64,000 nt of DNA from Pseudomonas fluorescens (GTDB lineage: Bacteria; Pseudomonadota; Gammaproteobacteria; Pseudomonadales; Pseudomonadaceae): the NCBI RefSeq assembly GCF_018614775.1, contig NZ_JAGGOF010000025.1, positions 87,113 through 151,112 on the forward strand. Direction: 5' to 3'. This document shows positions 1-7,815 of the stretch, piece by piece (the first letter of the stretch is position 1; the number at the start of each line of letters is the position of its first letter). Under the pieces are notes generated by a model. The model did not search any database. It was not told the origin of the DNA and saw only the letters and a list, made by a program, of their open reading frames with translations. Position numbers and translations under genes: made by a program.

Positions 1-95
1 TCTGGCTGACGTCTGATCTGTGGCGAGGTTTTGTGTTTTTGATACTTGTCCGTGCCCGTGACATTTTCCTCTGGGAACAGAGATCATAACTGCCT

Positions 96-113
96 AGCGG
101 CATCCGCTTTTTC
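96..113 (+). terminator. short hairpin with T-run before the first gene
   Basis: A five-base-pair stem AGCGG/CCGCT with a CAT loop is followed by TTTTT. It lies about 30 bases before the first start codon, so it could end a gene left of the window or act as a weak attenuator. The stem is short and the call is tentative. Confidence 0.35.
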
Positions 114-140
114 AAACCGGTATCTGCACAGGATTTAGAT

Positions 141-965
141 ATGGACAGGTTTTACATCGTTGCGCTGTCGCTACTGTTGGGTTTGCCTGCGGTCTCTACG
201 CAAGTCCTAGCGCTGGGCAAATGTGAGCGACTGATCGCCACAGGCAGCCCGGATGCGCCGCCGTATCTCTGGCAAGATCCCCAGGACCCCAAGCATCTGA
301 TTGGTGCCGGCGCCGATCTGCTGGTGCAAGTTGCTGCGGAGCTGGGGATCAAGATCGAACTGCTTTATGCCGGCAAGCGTGCCCAGGCACTGGACGAGGT
401 GCGCAGTGGACGCATGGACTTGTTCACCGACACGCCTCTGACCACGACCGGGCTCGAAGCCCTGGACTATGTTCATCCTCCATTACTGGAGAACGATTAC
501 CTGGTCTGGACCCGCAAGGATTCGACGCTGATCATCAACCGGCCGGAGGATCTTCACGGACATCCCGGCGCCTTGTCGGAAAAGTCTCGTATGACTGCAG
601 GATTCGGCGTTTTTGCCGAGCAGCAATTGTCCCTGACCCGTACACCCAACCTGACCCAGGCCTTTCAGAAATTGCTGCTGGGAGAGGTGGAATACGTCCT
701 CGCAGGGCGCTATTCGGGCCTGGCGATGGCGCAGACACTGGGCATGGCGAACGACCTGCAAGCCGCACCGCAACCGGTGGATAAACCCGGGCTGTTCCTC
801 GCGGTTTCCCATAACTCCGCCTGCAACGACCCATGGTTGCGCGGACAGCTGGCGCAAAAGATGACAGAATTGGCCGCGTCCGGCCTGACGGAGGCTGTGT
901 TACAGCGCAATCTCGAGCGTTGGAACACCCAGTTGCCGCCACCCGTTGGTGCCCCAAAACAGTAG
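141..965 (+). CDS. periplasmic solute-binding protein, SBP_bac_3-like
   Basis: The 274-residue product starts with a hydrophobic signal peptide (about residues 1-24). The rest looks like a family-3 (amino-acid type) extracellular binding protein: an early APPYLW segment, then 'GRMDLFTDTP', typical of the ligand-binding lobes. No transporter permease or ATPase lies next to it, so it may be an orphan binding protein or a sensor-like periplasmic protein. It ends 9 bases before a DUF4398 lipoprotein gene and probably shares a transcript with the two lipoproteins that follow. The ligand cannot be told from sequence. Two cysteines (one just after the signal peptide, one in HNSACND) could form a disulfide. 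Confidence 0.75.
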   Translation: MDRFYIVALSLLLGLPAVSTQVLALGKCERLIATGSPDAPPYLWQDPQDPKHLIGAGADLLVQVAAELGIKIELLYAGKRAQALDEVRSGRMDLFTDTPLTTTGLEALDYVHPPLLENDYLVWTRKDSTLIINRPEDLHGHPGALSEKSRMTAGFGVFAEQQLSLTRTPNLTQAFQKLLLGEVEYVLAGRYSGLAMAQTLGMANDLQAAPQPVDKPGLFLAVSHNSACNDPWLRGQLAQKMTELAASGLTEAVLQRNLERWNTQLPPPVGAPKQ

Positions 966-974
966 GGAACATTA

Positions 975-1334
975 GTGACTATTCGACCTCTTTTCGCTGC
1001 CCTGGCCGTTCTGGCTCTGGCGGGTTGCGCAGCCGATCCGGCGCCGAATGAACAGATCCGCCTGACTGAACAGGCCTTGGAGCAAGCCCGGGCCGTGGGC
1101 GCCAACGCCGACGAAGTACCTGAGTTGAAACTGGCTGAAGAAAAGTTCGCCCGGGCCAAATCGAACATGGCCGACGAGTCCTACAAGAAGGCCCGCATGC
1201 GCGCCGAGCAGGCTGAGCTGGATGCCCGCCTGGCCGAAGCGAAGGTGCTGACCCTCAAGAGCCAGGAGCAACTGAATGTGCTCGTCACGCGTATCAAGCG
1301 CTTGCGCAAACAGCTGAGGGAGGATGCCCAATGA
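975..1334 (+). CDS. DUF4398-type lipoprotein
   Basis: The gene starts with GTG and encodes 119 residues. A lipobox L-A-G-C puts the lipidated cysteine at residue 18, so the mature protein should be anchored in a membrane facing the periplasm. The remainder is an Ala/Glu/Lys-rich helix with heptad-like spacing, as in DUF4398 proteins. It overlaps the next gene by 4 bases (ATGA), which suggests translational coupling. The neighbour has the same N-terminal helical region plus an OmpA domain, so the two probably work together at the cell envelope. The exact role is unknown. Confidence 0.8.
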   Translation: MTIRPLFAALAVLALAGCAADPAPNEQIRLTEQALEQARAVGANADEVPELKLAEEKFARAKSNMADESYKKARMRAEQAELDARLAEAKVLTLKSQEQLNVLVTRIKRLRKQLREDAQ

Positions 1335-2140
1335 AGCGCTCTCATGTCCTCGGCGGCCTGGTCCTCTCAGGCCTCGCCAGTCTGTATGGTTGCGCGGGCC
1401 AGCGCAGCGAAGCTGCGCTTGATCAGGCCAGCGCCGATTTCCAGAAGGTCAAGGAAGACGCCAACGTATTGCGTGCCGCCCCCAAGGATGTGATTCGCGC
1501 CGGTGAGTCCCTGGCCCGCGCCGATCGCCTGTCCACCTACTGGGGCAGCGGTGAAGATGTGCAGCACTACGCCTACCTGAGCCAGCGCTACAGTGCGATC
1601 GCCCGGGAGCACAGCAATCAGGTGCTCAACGAAGAGCGCGCTGCCAAGCTCGAGCTGGAGCGCCAGCGACTGCAATTGGCTTTGCGCGAGTCCAAGCTGC
1701 TGAGCGTGCAGCAGCAAGGCAAGTGGCTTGAAGAACAGATCATGGCAATGGCCACCACCCAGACCGATCGGGGGCTGGTGATGACGTTGGGGGATGTGCT
1801 GTTCGACACTGGCGAAGCCGAGTTGAAGAACTCGGCCAATCGGGTCGTGCTGAAGATCGTGCAGTTCCTGCAGCTCAATCCCAAGCGCGTGGTGCGCATC
1901 GAAGGCTATACCGACAGCACCGGCGGCAGGCAGGAGAACCTCAAGCTGTCCCGTGACCGCGCGCAGGCGGTGGCGGATGTGCTGGTGGACCTGGGCATTG
2001 AAGAGAAGCGCATCCAAGTCGAAGGCTACGGCGATGAATACCCGGTGGACGTCAACGCTTCCGAGCGTGGCCGGGCCCAGAACCGTCGTGTCGAGATCGT
2101 GTTCTCCGACGAAAAAGGCCAGCTCGGCGCCGCCCGCTGA
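1331..2140 (+). CDS. OmpA-family peptidoglycan-binding lipoprotein with DUF4398-like region
   Basis: The 269-residue protein has a lipobox ending at Cys21 (L-Y-G-C), a long charged helical middle (about residues 25-140) and a C-terminal OmpA-like domain (about 148-260). The OmpA domain shows the hallmarks 'LFDTGEAEL', 'RIEGYTDSTG', 'LSRDRAQAV' and 'NRRVEIVF', which bind the peptide stem of peptidoglycan in this family. It is therefore expected to tether an envelope lipoprotein to the cell wall. It overlaps the upstream lipoprotein gene by 4 bases and is followed directly by a strong terminator, so it is the last gene of the operon. Confidence 0.88.
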   Translation: MKRSHVLGGLVLSGLASLYGCAGQRSEAALDQASADFQKVKEDANVLRAAPKDVIRAGESLARADRLSTYWGSGEDVQHYAYLSQRYSAIAREHSNQVLNEERAAKLELERQRLQLALRESKLLSVQQQGKWLEEQIMAMATTQTDRGLVMTLGDVLFDTGEAELKNSANRVVLKIVQFLQLNPKRVVRIEGYTDSTGGRQENLKLSRDRAQAVADVLVDLGIEEKRIQVEGYGDEYPVDVNASERGRAQNRRVEIVFSDEKGQLGAAR

Positions 2141-2155
2141 GGGCGGCGTCACTGG

Positions 2156-2189
2156 AAAACCCGGCCCTTCAAAGGTGCCGGGTTTTTTT
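2156..2189 (+). terminator. rho-independent terminator after the OmpA lipoprotein
   Basis: An AACCCGGC/GCCGGGTT stem with a loop CCTTCAAAGGT is followed by a run of T. It lies 16 bases after the stop codon of the OmpA-family gene. Confidence 0.85.
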
Positions 2190-2210
2190 AGCCCTGCGAA
2201 TAGGGAGTCA

Positions 2211-2285
2211 GTACAGTTGGGGCTGTCACTGCACTGTACGGTCGAGTAATCTGGCAACTGTCCCAGTACACTTCTAAACTGTTCC
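2211..2285. promoter_or_regulatory. cluster of ACTGT/ACAGT repeats upstream of the MocR gene
   Basis: GTACAGT (2211-2217) and ACTGTAC (2233-2239) form a perfect 7-base inverted repeat 15 bases apart. They are followed by AACTGTCCCAGTAC (2256-2269) and AACTGTTCC (2277-2285). Repeated sites of this sort are expected operators for MocR/GntR regulators, which commonly control their own gene. The binding assignment is inference. Confidence 0.5.
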
Positions 2286-2335
2286 GGTATCGTTTCCCAC
2301 AAGAATAAAATGCCCGTGAAATCGAGTGCTGCGTC

Positions 2336-3778
2336 ATGACCAACCTCCTGCTCTATCAGCGTATTGCTCAACAGTTGGCCGAAGACATCCGCCGCGGCGT
2401 GTACCAGCCCGGTGAACGTGTGCCTTCGGTGCGCAAGATGAGCTCGCAGCTCAACGTCAGCCACGCCACCGTGTTGCAGGCCTACGCGAACCTTGAAGAC
2501 CAGGGCCTGATTCGCGCGCGGCCGCAATCGGGTTACTACGTGCACCAGACGCCGGCCCTGACGGCGCCGACGCCGGACATCGCACGGGTCGAGCGCCCGG
2601 GGCTGGTGACCCGCAGCAGCATCATCCAGCAGGTGTTGGTCGAGTCGCGTCGCGAAGGGGTGTTTCCCTTGGGGGCGGCCGTACCAAGCGTTGATTACCT
2701 ACCAGTGCGGGCCTTGCACCAGCAGTTGGCGAAGGTCACGCGCTTCCACAGCCCACGGGCGTTCAGCTACATGTTCAGCCCAGGCTTCGAGCCGTTGCGC
2801 CGCCAGGTGGCGATTCGGATGCGTGATGCCGGCGTGGTGGTGGATCCCTCCGAGGTGGTGATTACCCACGGTTGTGTCGATGCCCTGCAAATGTCCTTGC
2901 GCGTACTGACCCGGCCAGGGGACCTGATCGCCGCCGAGTCGCCGACCTACTACGGGCTGTTGCAGCTGGCGGATCTGCTGGGTCTCAAGGTCATTGAGAT
3001 TCCCAGTGACCCGGTTACCGGCATGAGCCTTGAAGCGTTGCAACTGGCGGCCAACCAGTGGTCGATCAAGGCGCTGGTGCTGACCACGCGCCTGAGCAAC
3101 CCGTTGGGCGGGACCATGCCCGAGGAGCGCCAAAAACAACTGCTGCGCCTGGCGTCGGATTTCGACATCCAGATTGTCGAGGATGATATCTACGGCGAGC
3201 TGATGTTCGAGCAGGGGCGCACCAAGGCCCTCAAGGCTTACGACCGGCTGGACCGGGTCATCTACTGTTCGAGTTTTTCCAAGACCTTGTCGCCGGGCGT
3301 ACGCATTGGCTGGATGATCGCGGGGAAATTCCAGCAGGAGATACAGCGGCTCCAGACCTTCAGTACCCACTCGGCGTGCAGCGTCACGCAGATGGGCATT
3401 GCGGCGTACCTGGAAAATGGCGGCTACGACCGGCACTTGCGCCATATCCGCCAGGAGTATCGCAAGAACCTCAGCGCGTTCCAGTTGGCGGTGCAGCAAT
3501 ACTTCCCCGAAGGCACGCAAATGAGTCGTCCCACTGGCGGGTTCATCCTGTGGGTCAGCCTACCGGGGCGGGTCAACACCCAGGAGTTACATGTCCGGGC
3601 GTTGCAACAGGGCATCAGCATCGCCCCAGGGTTGATCTTCAGTAATACCGAGCAGTTCAACCATTGCATCCGTCTGAACTGCGGCACGCCCTGGAACCGC
3701 GAGGCAGAGCGGGCGTTGATGACATTGGGGCTATTGGCCACCCAGTTGTGCCAAGAAACGGCGAACGGTTTTTTATAG
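2336..3778 (+). CDS. MocR-type regulator: GntR HTH fused to PLP aminotransferase fold
   Basis: The 480-residue protein has an N-terminal GntR winged helix (about residues 1-75, 'GVYQPGERVPSVRKM', 'SHATVLQAY') and a fold-type I aminotransferase domain to the C-terminus. The PLP lysine is expected in 'SSFSKTLSPG' (Lys316), and 'SNPLGG' and 'RPTGGF' match cofactor or substrate loops. Proteins of this design are transcription factors of the MocR/GabR/PdxR class that sense PLP-linked amines or amino acids; they rarely act as enzymes. The upstream ACTGT repeats suggest autoregulation. No obvious target operon is adjacent, so its regulon is unknown. Confidence 0.88.
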   Translation: MTNLLLYQRIAQQLAEDIRRGVYQPGERVPSVRKMSSQLNVSHATVLQAYANLEDQGLIRARPQSGYYVHQTPALTAPTPDIARVERPGLVTRSSIIQQVLVESRREGVFPLGAAVPSVDYLPVRALHQQLAKVTRFHSPRAFSYMFSPGFEPLRRQVAIRMRDAGVVVDPSEVVITHGCVDALQMSLRVLTRPGDLIAAESPTYYGLLQLADLLGLKVIEIPSDPVTGMSLEALQLAANQWSIKALVLTTRLSNPLGGTMPEERQKQLLRLASDFDIQIVEDDIYGELMFEQGRTKALKAYDRLDRVIYCSSFSKTLSPGVRIGWMIAGKFQQEIQRLQTFSTHSACSVTQMGIAAYLENGGYDRHLRHIRQEYRKNLSAFQLAVQQYFPEGTQMSRPTGGFILWVSLPGRVNTQELHVRALQQGISIAPGLIFSNTEQFNHCIRLNCGTPWNREAERALMTLGLLATQLCQETANGFL

Positions 3779-3864
3779 AAATCAATGGTTTAACCTGATT
3801 TGCTTGTCAGCGCCTCATTATCAGGCGAGCATGAGGGCTTCTGCCGTAACTGCCATTGTGTTTT

Positions 3865-4338
3865 ATGAAAACCATTGCCCCTGCTGCCTGGGTTTTGATC
3901 GGCCTGCTGAGCGCGTTCCATACGCAAGGTGTCGTGGCGGCTTCGGTGCAGGAGAAAACGCTCTCCAGCGCTACCAGAGAGACGTCGAAAAAAACCGCGG
4001 AGACCAAAAAGGCTCCTGCTAAAAAAACAGCCCCGGTCAAGAAGAAACGCGCGCCCATCACTTCCAAGAGCAAATCCGCCCATGAGGTCGCCAAGACCCC
4101 ATTGCCGCCGGCCAGGCTGGACTTGAGCCTGCCCCGTGAAATGGTCGAGCAATTGCAGCCACCGGGTAAGGTCGTGTCGCCCAAGCACGAGCCGCTATTG
4201 CCGTCGATGTTCGACCAGAAACCTGGCCCCTTCCAGCTCAACGGCCGATTGCTGAGCAACGAGATGCAGCTGCCGCTACGCAATCCGGAGCGCAGTGAAG
4301 TGGAAGGCGCTGCGCTGGAATTCGAATTCAAGCAATGA
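3865..4338 (+). CDS. lysine-rich exported protein of unknown function
   Basis: I take the ATG at 3865, which gives 157 residues starting with a signal peptide (MKTIAPAAW... to about residue 25, ending 'VVAAS'). An in-frame TTG at 3856 is less likely. The middle (about residues 35-75) is very rich in Lys, Ala, Thr and Pro and looks disordered. The C-terminal half has a more ordered sequence with 'LDLSLPREMVEQL' and 'LLSNEMQLPL'. I recall similar pseudomonad proteins being annotated as 'translation initiation factor 2' because of this low-complexity stretch; that name is misleading for an exported protein. It is likely periplasmic. Confidence 0.65.
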   Translation: MKTIAPAAWVLIGLLSAFHTQGVVAASVQEKTLSSATRETSKKTAETKKAPAKKTAPVKKKRAPITSKSKSAHEVAKTPLPPARLDLSLPREMVEQLQPPGKVVSPKHEPLLPSMFDQKPGPFQLNGRLLSNEMQLPLRNPERSEVEGAALEFEFKQ

Positions 4339-4479
4339 TCCATCATGCAGTTTGTCGCTGACCGTTGGGTCATCTGCGCTGCGGACGAAAAAACCCCCGG
4401 ACGGTAATTTAAAACAGGTGTTTTAGCCGTTACTCTGTGTTCTGTTAGCAACCATTACCATCGTGAGGATGTTGTCGTC

Positions 4480-4734
4480 ATGAAGTGCCGTGAGGGCTGT
4501 GGCGCCTGCTGCATCGCCCCTTCCATCAGCTCGCCGATCCCAGGCATGCCCCAAGGCAAGCCGGCGGGAGAACGTTGCGCGCAGTTGTCGGTCGATAATC
4601 TGTGCCGGATTTTCGGCCAGCCGCAGCGTCCTGCGGTGTGCTCGGCGTTCGATGCCGACGTCGAAGTCTGCGGCAGCAGCAGTGAGGAAGCCATCCGCTT
4701 GATCGGTTGGTGGGAGCAGGTCACCGCTGCGTAA
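4480..4734 (+). CDS. YkgJ-family zinc/iron-chelating cysteine cluster protein
   Basis: The 84-residue protein begins 'MKCREGCGACC' with cysteines 3, 7, 10 and 11, and has further cysteines in 'ERCAQL' and 'NLCRIF' and near the C-terminus. This is the YkgJ (UPF0153) cysteine pattern thought to bind zinc or an iron-sulfur cluster. The cellular role of the family is not settled. It stands 47 bases before the START-domain gene and may be transcribed with it. Confidence 0.8.
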   Translation: MKCREGCGACCIAPSISSPIPGMPQGKPAGERCAQLSVDNLCRIFGQPQRPAVCSAFDADVEVCGSSSEEAIRLIGWWEQVTAA

Positions 4735-4781
4735 TGGGGCAATGTCGCAATTCAAACGAACGAACAATAAGGAAAAAAATT

Positions 4782-5391
4782 ATGGGTTCGCTGCATCGTA
4801 TGGCCGTGTTGTGTGGGTTGACTGTGTTGATGGCAACCGCAACCGCCCAGGCGCAAGACTGGCAGGTTGCCAAGGAGCAGGACGGCATCAAGGTTTCACT
4901 CAGCGAAGTGACCGGCTCCAAGTACAAGGCCTATCGCGGCGTGACCGTGATGAAAACCACCATGGCCAAGCTGCGCGCGCTACAGGAAGACGTCGCTGGC
5001 GCCTGTGCCTGGATTCATGAATGCAAGAGCCAGAAGCTGCTCAAGCACGAAGGCAATCAGAGCTGGACCTACAACCCAGTTCAACACGCCGTGGCCTGTA
5101 ACGTCCCGCGACTCGGTGCTGGAAGTCACCACCGAGGAGGGCGCCGATGGCAGCCTGACCCGCAAGCTCAAAGGCGTGCCCACCTACCTGCCGGAAGAAA
5201 AAGGCTTTGTGCGGGTTGCCCAAGTCGACGGCTATTGGAAATTCACGCCCAAGGGGGCGGACCAGATCGAGGTAACCTACCAGGTCCACACCGAGCCAGG
5301 GGGCGATGTCCCGTCCTGGTTGGCGAACAAGTTCGTGGTCGATGCGCCGTTCAATACCTTGAAAGCCCTGAAGGAACGCGCCGAGAAATAA
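4782..5391 (+). pseudogene. START-domain secreted protein, single-base frameshift
   Basis: From ATG 4782 the reading frame gives a signal peptide ending in 'ATAQAQ' and the first half of a START-domain lipid-binding protein ('DWQVAKEQDGIKVSL...GNQSWTY'). The rest of the domain ('TQFNTPWPV...TTEEGADGSL...VPTYLPEEKGFVRVAQVDGYWK...VPSWLANKFVV') lies in the next frame up to 5391. The whole span is 610 bases, one more than a multiple of three. An extra base near 5073-5075 ('CCTACAACCCAG', expected TAC ACC CAG) explains the break. With one base removed the product would be about 202 residues, a usual size. It may be a true mutation or a sequencing error; as written no full protein is made. Confidence 0.85.
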
Positions 5392-5410
5392 CCGCCGCTG
5401 GCTTCCCACG

Positions 5411-5434
5411 AGACCGCCCATGAGGCGGTCTTTT
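5411..5434 (+). terminator. rho-independent terminator after the START-domain gene
   Basis: An AGACCGCC/GGCGGTCT stem with a CATGA loop runs into TTTT, about 20 bases past the START-domain stop codon. Confidence 0.85.
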
Positions 5435-5529
5435 CATGCGCGCCGTCCAACCACCCGGTGGAACGAATGTTCAGGCCTCAATGTCGAGATAAAGGTAATC
5501 CAGGCCCTGAATCGATCAAGGAGACACCG

Positions 5530-5766
5530 ATGCAAAAGTGGGAAATCACTTTCGTGGATGATCATGGCGAAGCCATCGCCGAGCAGTTCGACTATGACCA
5601 GGAGCCCACGATGGAGCAGGCGGCACAACTGATTCGCGAGCGGCTGCTTCCGGTGCCCGCCAAGCTGGATCTCAATGACCTGGAAGGGCGTACCGAAGAC
5701 CCGACGGTCAAGAGCCTCAAGTCCCAGCACAGCATCGAAATCATCAGCATTACACCGATTTCATGA
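5530..5766 (+). CDS. small hypothetical protein
   Basis: The ATG at 5530 follows a good ribosome site (AAGGAGACACCG) and gives 78 residues beginning 'MQKWEITFVDDHGEAIAEQF'. It is acidic and soluble, with no signal peptide, membrane segment or recognised motif. Upstream in-frame starts lack a ribosome site. I do not recognise the family. It is followed by the RraB-like gene about 200 bases downstream on the same strand. Confidence 0.65.
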   Translation: MQKWEITFVDDHGEAIAEQFDYDQEPTMEQAAQLIRERLLPVPAKLDLNDLEGRTEDPTVKSLKSQHSIEIISITPIS

Positions 5767-5966
5767 AATCCTTGGCTGGCCTCGCTTGGCAGCGGCCCTC
5801 ACTTGAAGCTACTCTGCAATCGAGATCAGCGAAAGGATCACCAAGGTCCGGTCTTGTCAGCTACATGCTTGTGTCCCGACGGCAGTTTGAGGCCGTAGCG
5901 CATGCGACCTGCGGGTGGCGTGCACGGGAAGACGGAAAGTCTATCCATCAGTTAGGAGGACGATTC

Positions 5967-6308
5967 ATGAGCACAGCCTATCAAGAAGACATCAGCACCA
6001 GCGTGTTGCGCCGCATGAAAGAAGGCGGTTTCGATTTCTCCCGATTCCATCCCATCGAGTTCTACGCCATTTTCCCGGACGAGGAGCGGGCGCGCAGGGC
6101 GGCAGGTCATTTTCGGGGGGAATCATTGAACGCGCAGATCAGTGCACGGGACGACGGGGCCTGGTCGCTTGAATTGAGCCGGGTGATGTACGCGACCTAC
6201 GATGACATCGGAGACTTCGAGCAAGACTTCGAGGCGGTCGTCGAACCCTTGGGTGGCGTGATCGAAGGTTGGGGGGTCAAGCAGGAGATCCGGCGGCTGC
6301 AAGCCTGA
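5967..6308 (+). CDS. RraB-family regulator of ribonuclease E
   Basis: The ATG at 5967 is preceded by TTAGGAGGACGATTC, a very strong ribosome site, and gives 113 residues. The sequence is that of the RraB family: 'LRRMKEGGFDFSRFHPIEFYAIF', 'ARRAAGHFRG' and a C-terminal 'DFEAVVEPLGGVIEGWG'. In E. coli RraB binds RNase E and lowers its activity, so this protein probably tunes RNA decay. It is shorter than E. coli RraB (about 138 residues), lacking the acidic tail. A terminator follows closely. Confidence 0.82.
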   Translation: MSTAYQEDISTSVLRRMKEGGFDFSRFHPIEFYAIFPDEERARRAAGHFRGESLNAQISARDDGAWSLELSRVMYATYDDIGDFEQDFEAVVEPLGGVIEGWGVKQEIRRLQA

Positions 6309-6331
6309 TCGTTCACCCCTGCAACCAGAAT

Positions 6332-6359
6332 AACGGCTGACCCATGGGTCGGCCGTTTT
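6332..6359 (+). terminator. rho-independent terminator after the RraB-like gene
   Basis: The hairpin AACGGC-T-GACCC-AT-GGGTC-GGCCGTT with T-run lies about 25 bases after the stop codon. The facing cytochrome gene ends nearby, so the hairpin separates convergent genes. Confidence 0.8.
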
Positions 6360-6406
6360 CATGTGTGAGGCAAGCCGCCATGGAGGCAAGGCGTGCCTGC
6401 GATGGC

Positions 6407-7213
6407 TTATTGGCCTTGCTTACGTCCCGCCATGTGCTTCAGATAGCCCACCAGCAGGTCCAGCTCCGAGTCCGGTAACACCGTCGCCGAAAACCCTGGC
6501 ATCTTGCCTTGGGGCCAGCGACGCAGGCCCTGCGGGTCGCGGATGTAGCGCTTGAGGAAATCCCCGGAGAAGTATTCGGTCGGATTGAAGGGAATGTTCA
6601 GGTCAGGACCGAACTGCGCATCACCTGCGCCATTGAGCCGATGACACGCCAGGCAATGCTTCTGGAGCAATGCGAAACCCTGGTTGACCGGATCGTCCTT
6701 GGCGAGATTGGGTGCCGGCAGCAGGGCGGGGAAGCGTTCGGCCACCGACCGCAGTCGTTTGATGGTGGCTACCGCGTACGGCCATTGTTCGGGGCTGATA
6801 TGGCCGGCCTGAGGATCGGTCCAGACCAGATAGAACGGCCCGGCACTGGACTTGCCCTCACCCAGCGACGGCCAAGGGTTCGCCGGGTCTTCAATCGCCA
6901 ACCAGGCTTGGGCACCGCTGCTGTTGAGCAGTGGCGCGGCCGGCATCTCGGCAGCGAAGCCGTCCAGGGCAATGGCCTGCAAGTGGTCGGTGGGCTGGAC
7001 GCCTTTCAGTAGCGCGGCCAGCGGCACGGCGCGATAGCTCATCGGTTTCTTGTAGGACACGTCCTCGGGGATCTGGACCGTCCGGGCTTCGGGGTGCTTG
7101 AGCAGCGCTTCGGTTTGCCAGGTGCGCGCGTTCTCACCCAGTTCCAGCACCAGCTGCGCGGCGTACAAGGGCGTACTGAGCAGCAACGCCCCGAGCATGA
7201 TGAGAGCTTTCAA
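6407..7213 (-). CDS. periplasmic c-type cytochrome
   Basis: The only haem motif is C-L-A-C-H; with a TTG start at 7213 it falls at residues 187-191, with Met238 in 'GKMPGF' as likely sixth ligand. The TTG start gives the best signal peptide ('MKALIMLGALLLSTPLYAAQ'). An ATG at 7198 would remove five residues of it, and the frame is open to 7306. The N-terminal 170 residues ('RTVQIPEDVSYKKPMSYRAVPLAALL') resemble a molybdopterin-oxidoreductase-like substrate fold without obvious cofactor residues. It is therefore an electron-transfer protein with an extra periplasmic domain; the partner is unknown. A 31-residue membrane peptide gene lies just upstream? on the same strand between this gene and the thiolase region. 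Confidence 0.72.
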   Translation of the reverse strand: MKALIMLGALLLSTPLYAAQLVLELGENARTWQTEALLKHPEARTVQIPEDVSYKKPMSYRAVPLAALLKGVQPTDHLQAIALDGFAAEMPAAPLLNSSGAQAWLAIEDPANPWPSLGEGKSSAGPFYLVWTDPQAGHISPEQWPYAVATIKRLRSVAERFPALLPAPNLAKDDPVNQGFALLQKHCLACHRLNGAGDAQFGPDLNIPFNPTEYFSGDFLKRYIRDPQGLRRWPQGKMPGFSATVLPDSELDLLVGYLKHMAGRKQGQ

Positions 7214-7333
7214 GTGGGGCGCTTTCCATGTCGAGGAGGGCAGCAAAGATTGGCACAGCCACCGCGACTCGAACAGCGAGCCCAGCACATTTTTGGCGAT
7301 ACGCACTTGAAGAAATGCGGCGGCGCGTACGAC

Positions 7334-7429
7334 CTAGCCGATCACCTTGGTGATATTCGGCAAAATCAACAGCAGCGTCGTGGCAAAGAGAATGAGCCCC
7401 GCTTGACGAACTTTCGAATGTTTGAACAT
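7334..7429 (-). CDS. 31-residue single-span membrane peptide
   Basis: ATG 7429 follows AAAGGCGGGTCAGCC and starts a 31-residue peptide, 'MFKHSKVRQAGLILFATTLL...' to 'TKVIG'. A basic N-terminus is followed by one hydrophobic helix (about residues 11-27), so it should sit in the inner membrane. It is 120 bases upstream of the cytochrome c gene on the same strand and may be co-transcribed. The function is unknown. Its good ribosome site and membrane-like design argue that it is real. Confidence 0.5.
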   Translation of the reverse strand: MFKHSKVRQAGLILFATTLLLILPNITKVIG

Positions 7430-7815
7430 GGCTGACCCGCCTTTATTGTTATTTCCTGAGGCCAGCCTGCATATCCATGACGGCTGGCGTTGCACTTCCT
7501 GTCTGACAAGGGGTCTCGGCAAAACCCGACGACATGCTTGTACAAGGTTTACATTAGGGGCCGCAGCCGCATTGGCTTAGATCCAATTCATATCAATCGT
7601 ATGTCTCTCGCTATAAAAAAGGCATGAGGCCTATTGCCATCTGCTTGCAGGCCCTTTTGCTAGACGGCTTGCCTTCCTGAAACGGTTAACCCGATAGCTC
7701 ACTACCGTTCGTCTGAGCGTGGCCGTCAGCCTCATTGAGCATTGCGGTCATTGAATCAGTGACCGCTGGGCTTATGGTGGAGATCTCGTATTACGCCCCG
7801 TGGCTAGAGGATGTC
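7430..7815. other. intergenic region with divergent promoters
   Basis: No convincing gene lies here. It should hold the promoter of the minus-strand membrane peptide and cytochrome and that of the plus-strand beta-oxidation genes. An AT-rich stretch around 7580-7625 (CGCTATAAAAAAGG) is the best candidate core promoter. An open frame starting at 7735 is only an upstream extension of the thiolase frame. Confidence 0.4.

Noticed and set aside
1367..2545. 392-codon open frame on the minus strand
   Set aside because: It is opposite the OmpA lipoprotein and the start of the MocR gene, crosses a terminator, and has no ribosome site; it is a shadow of GC-rich coding.
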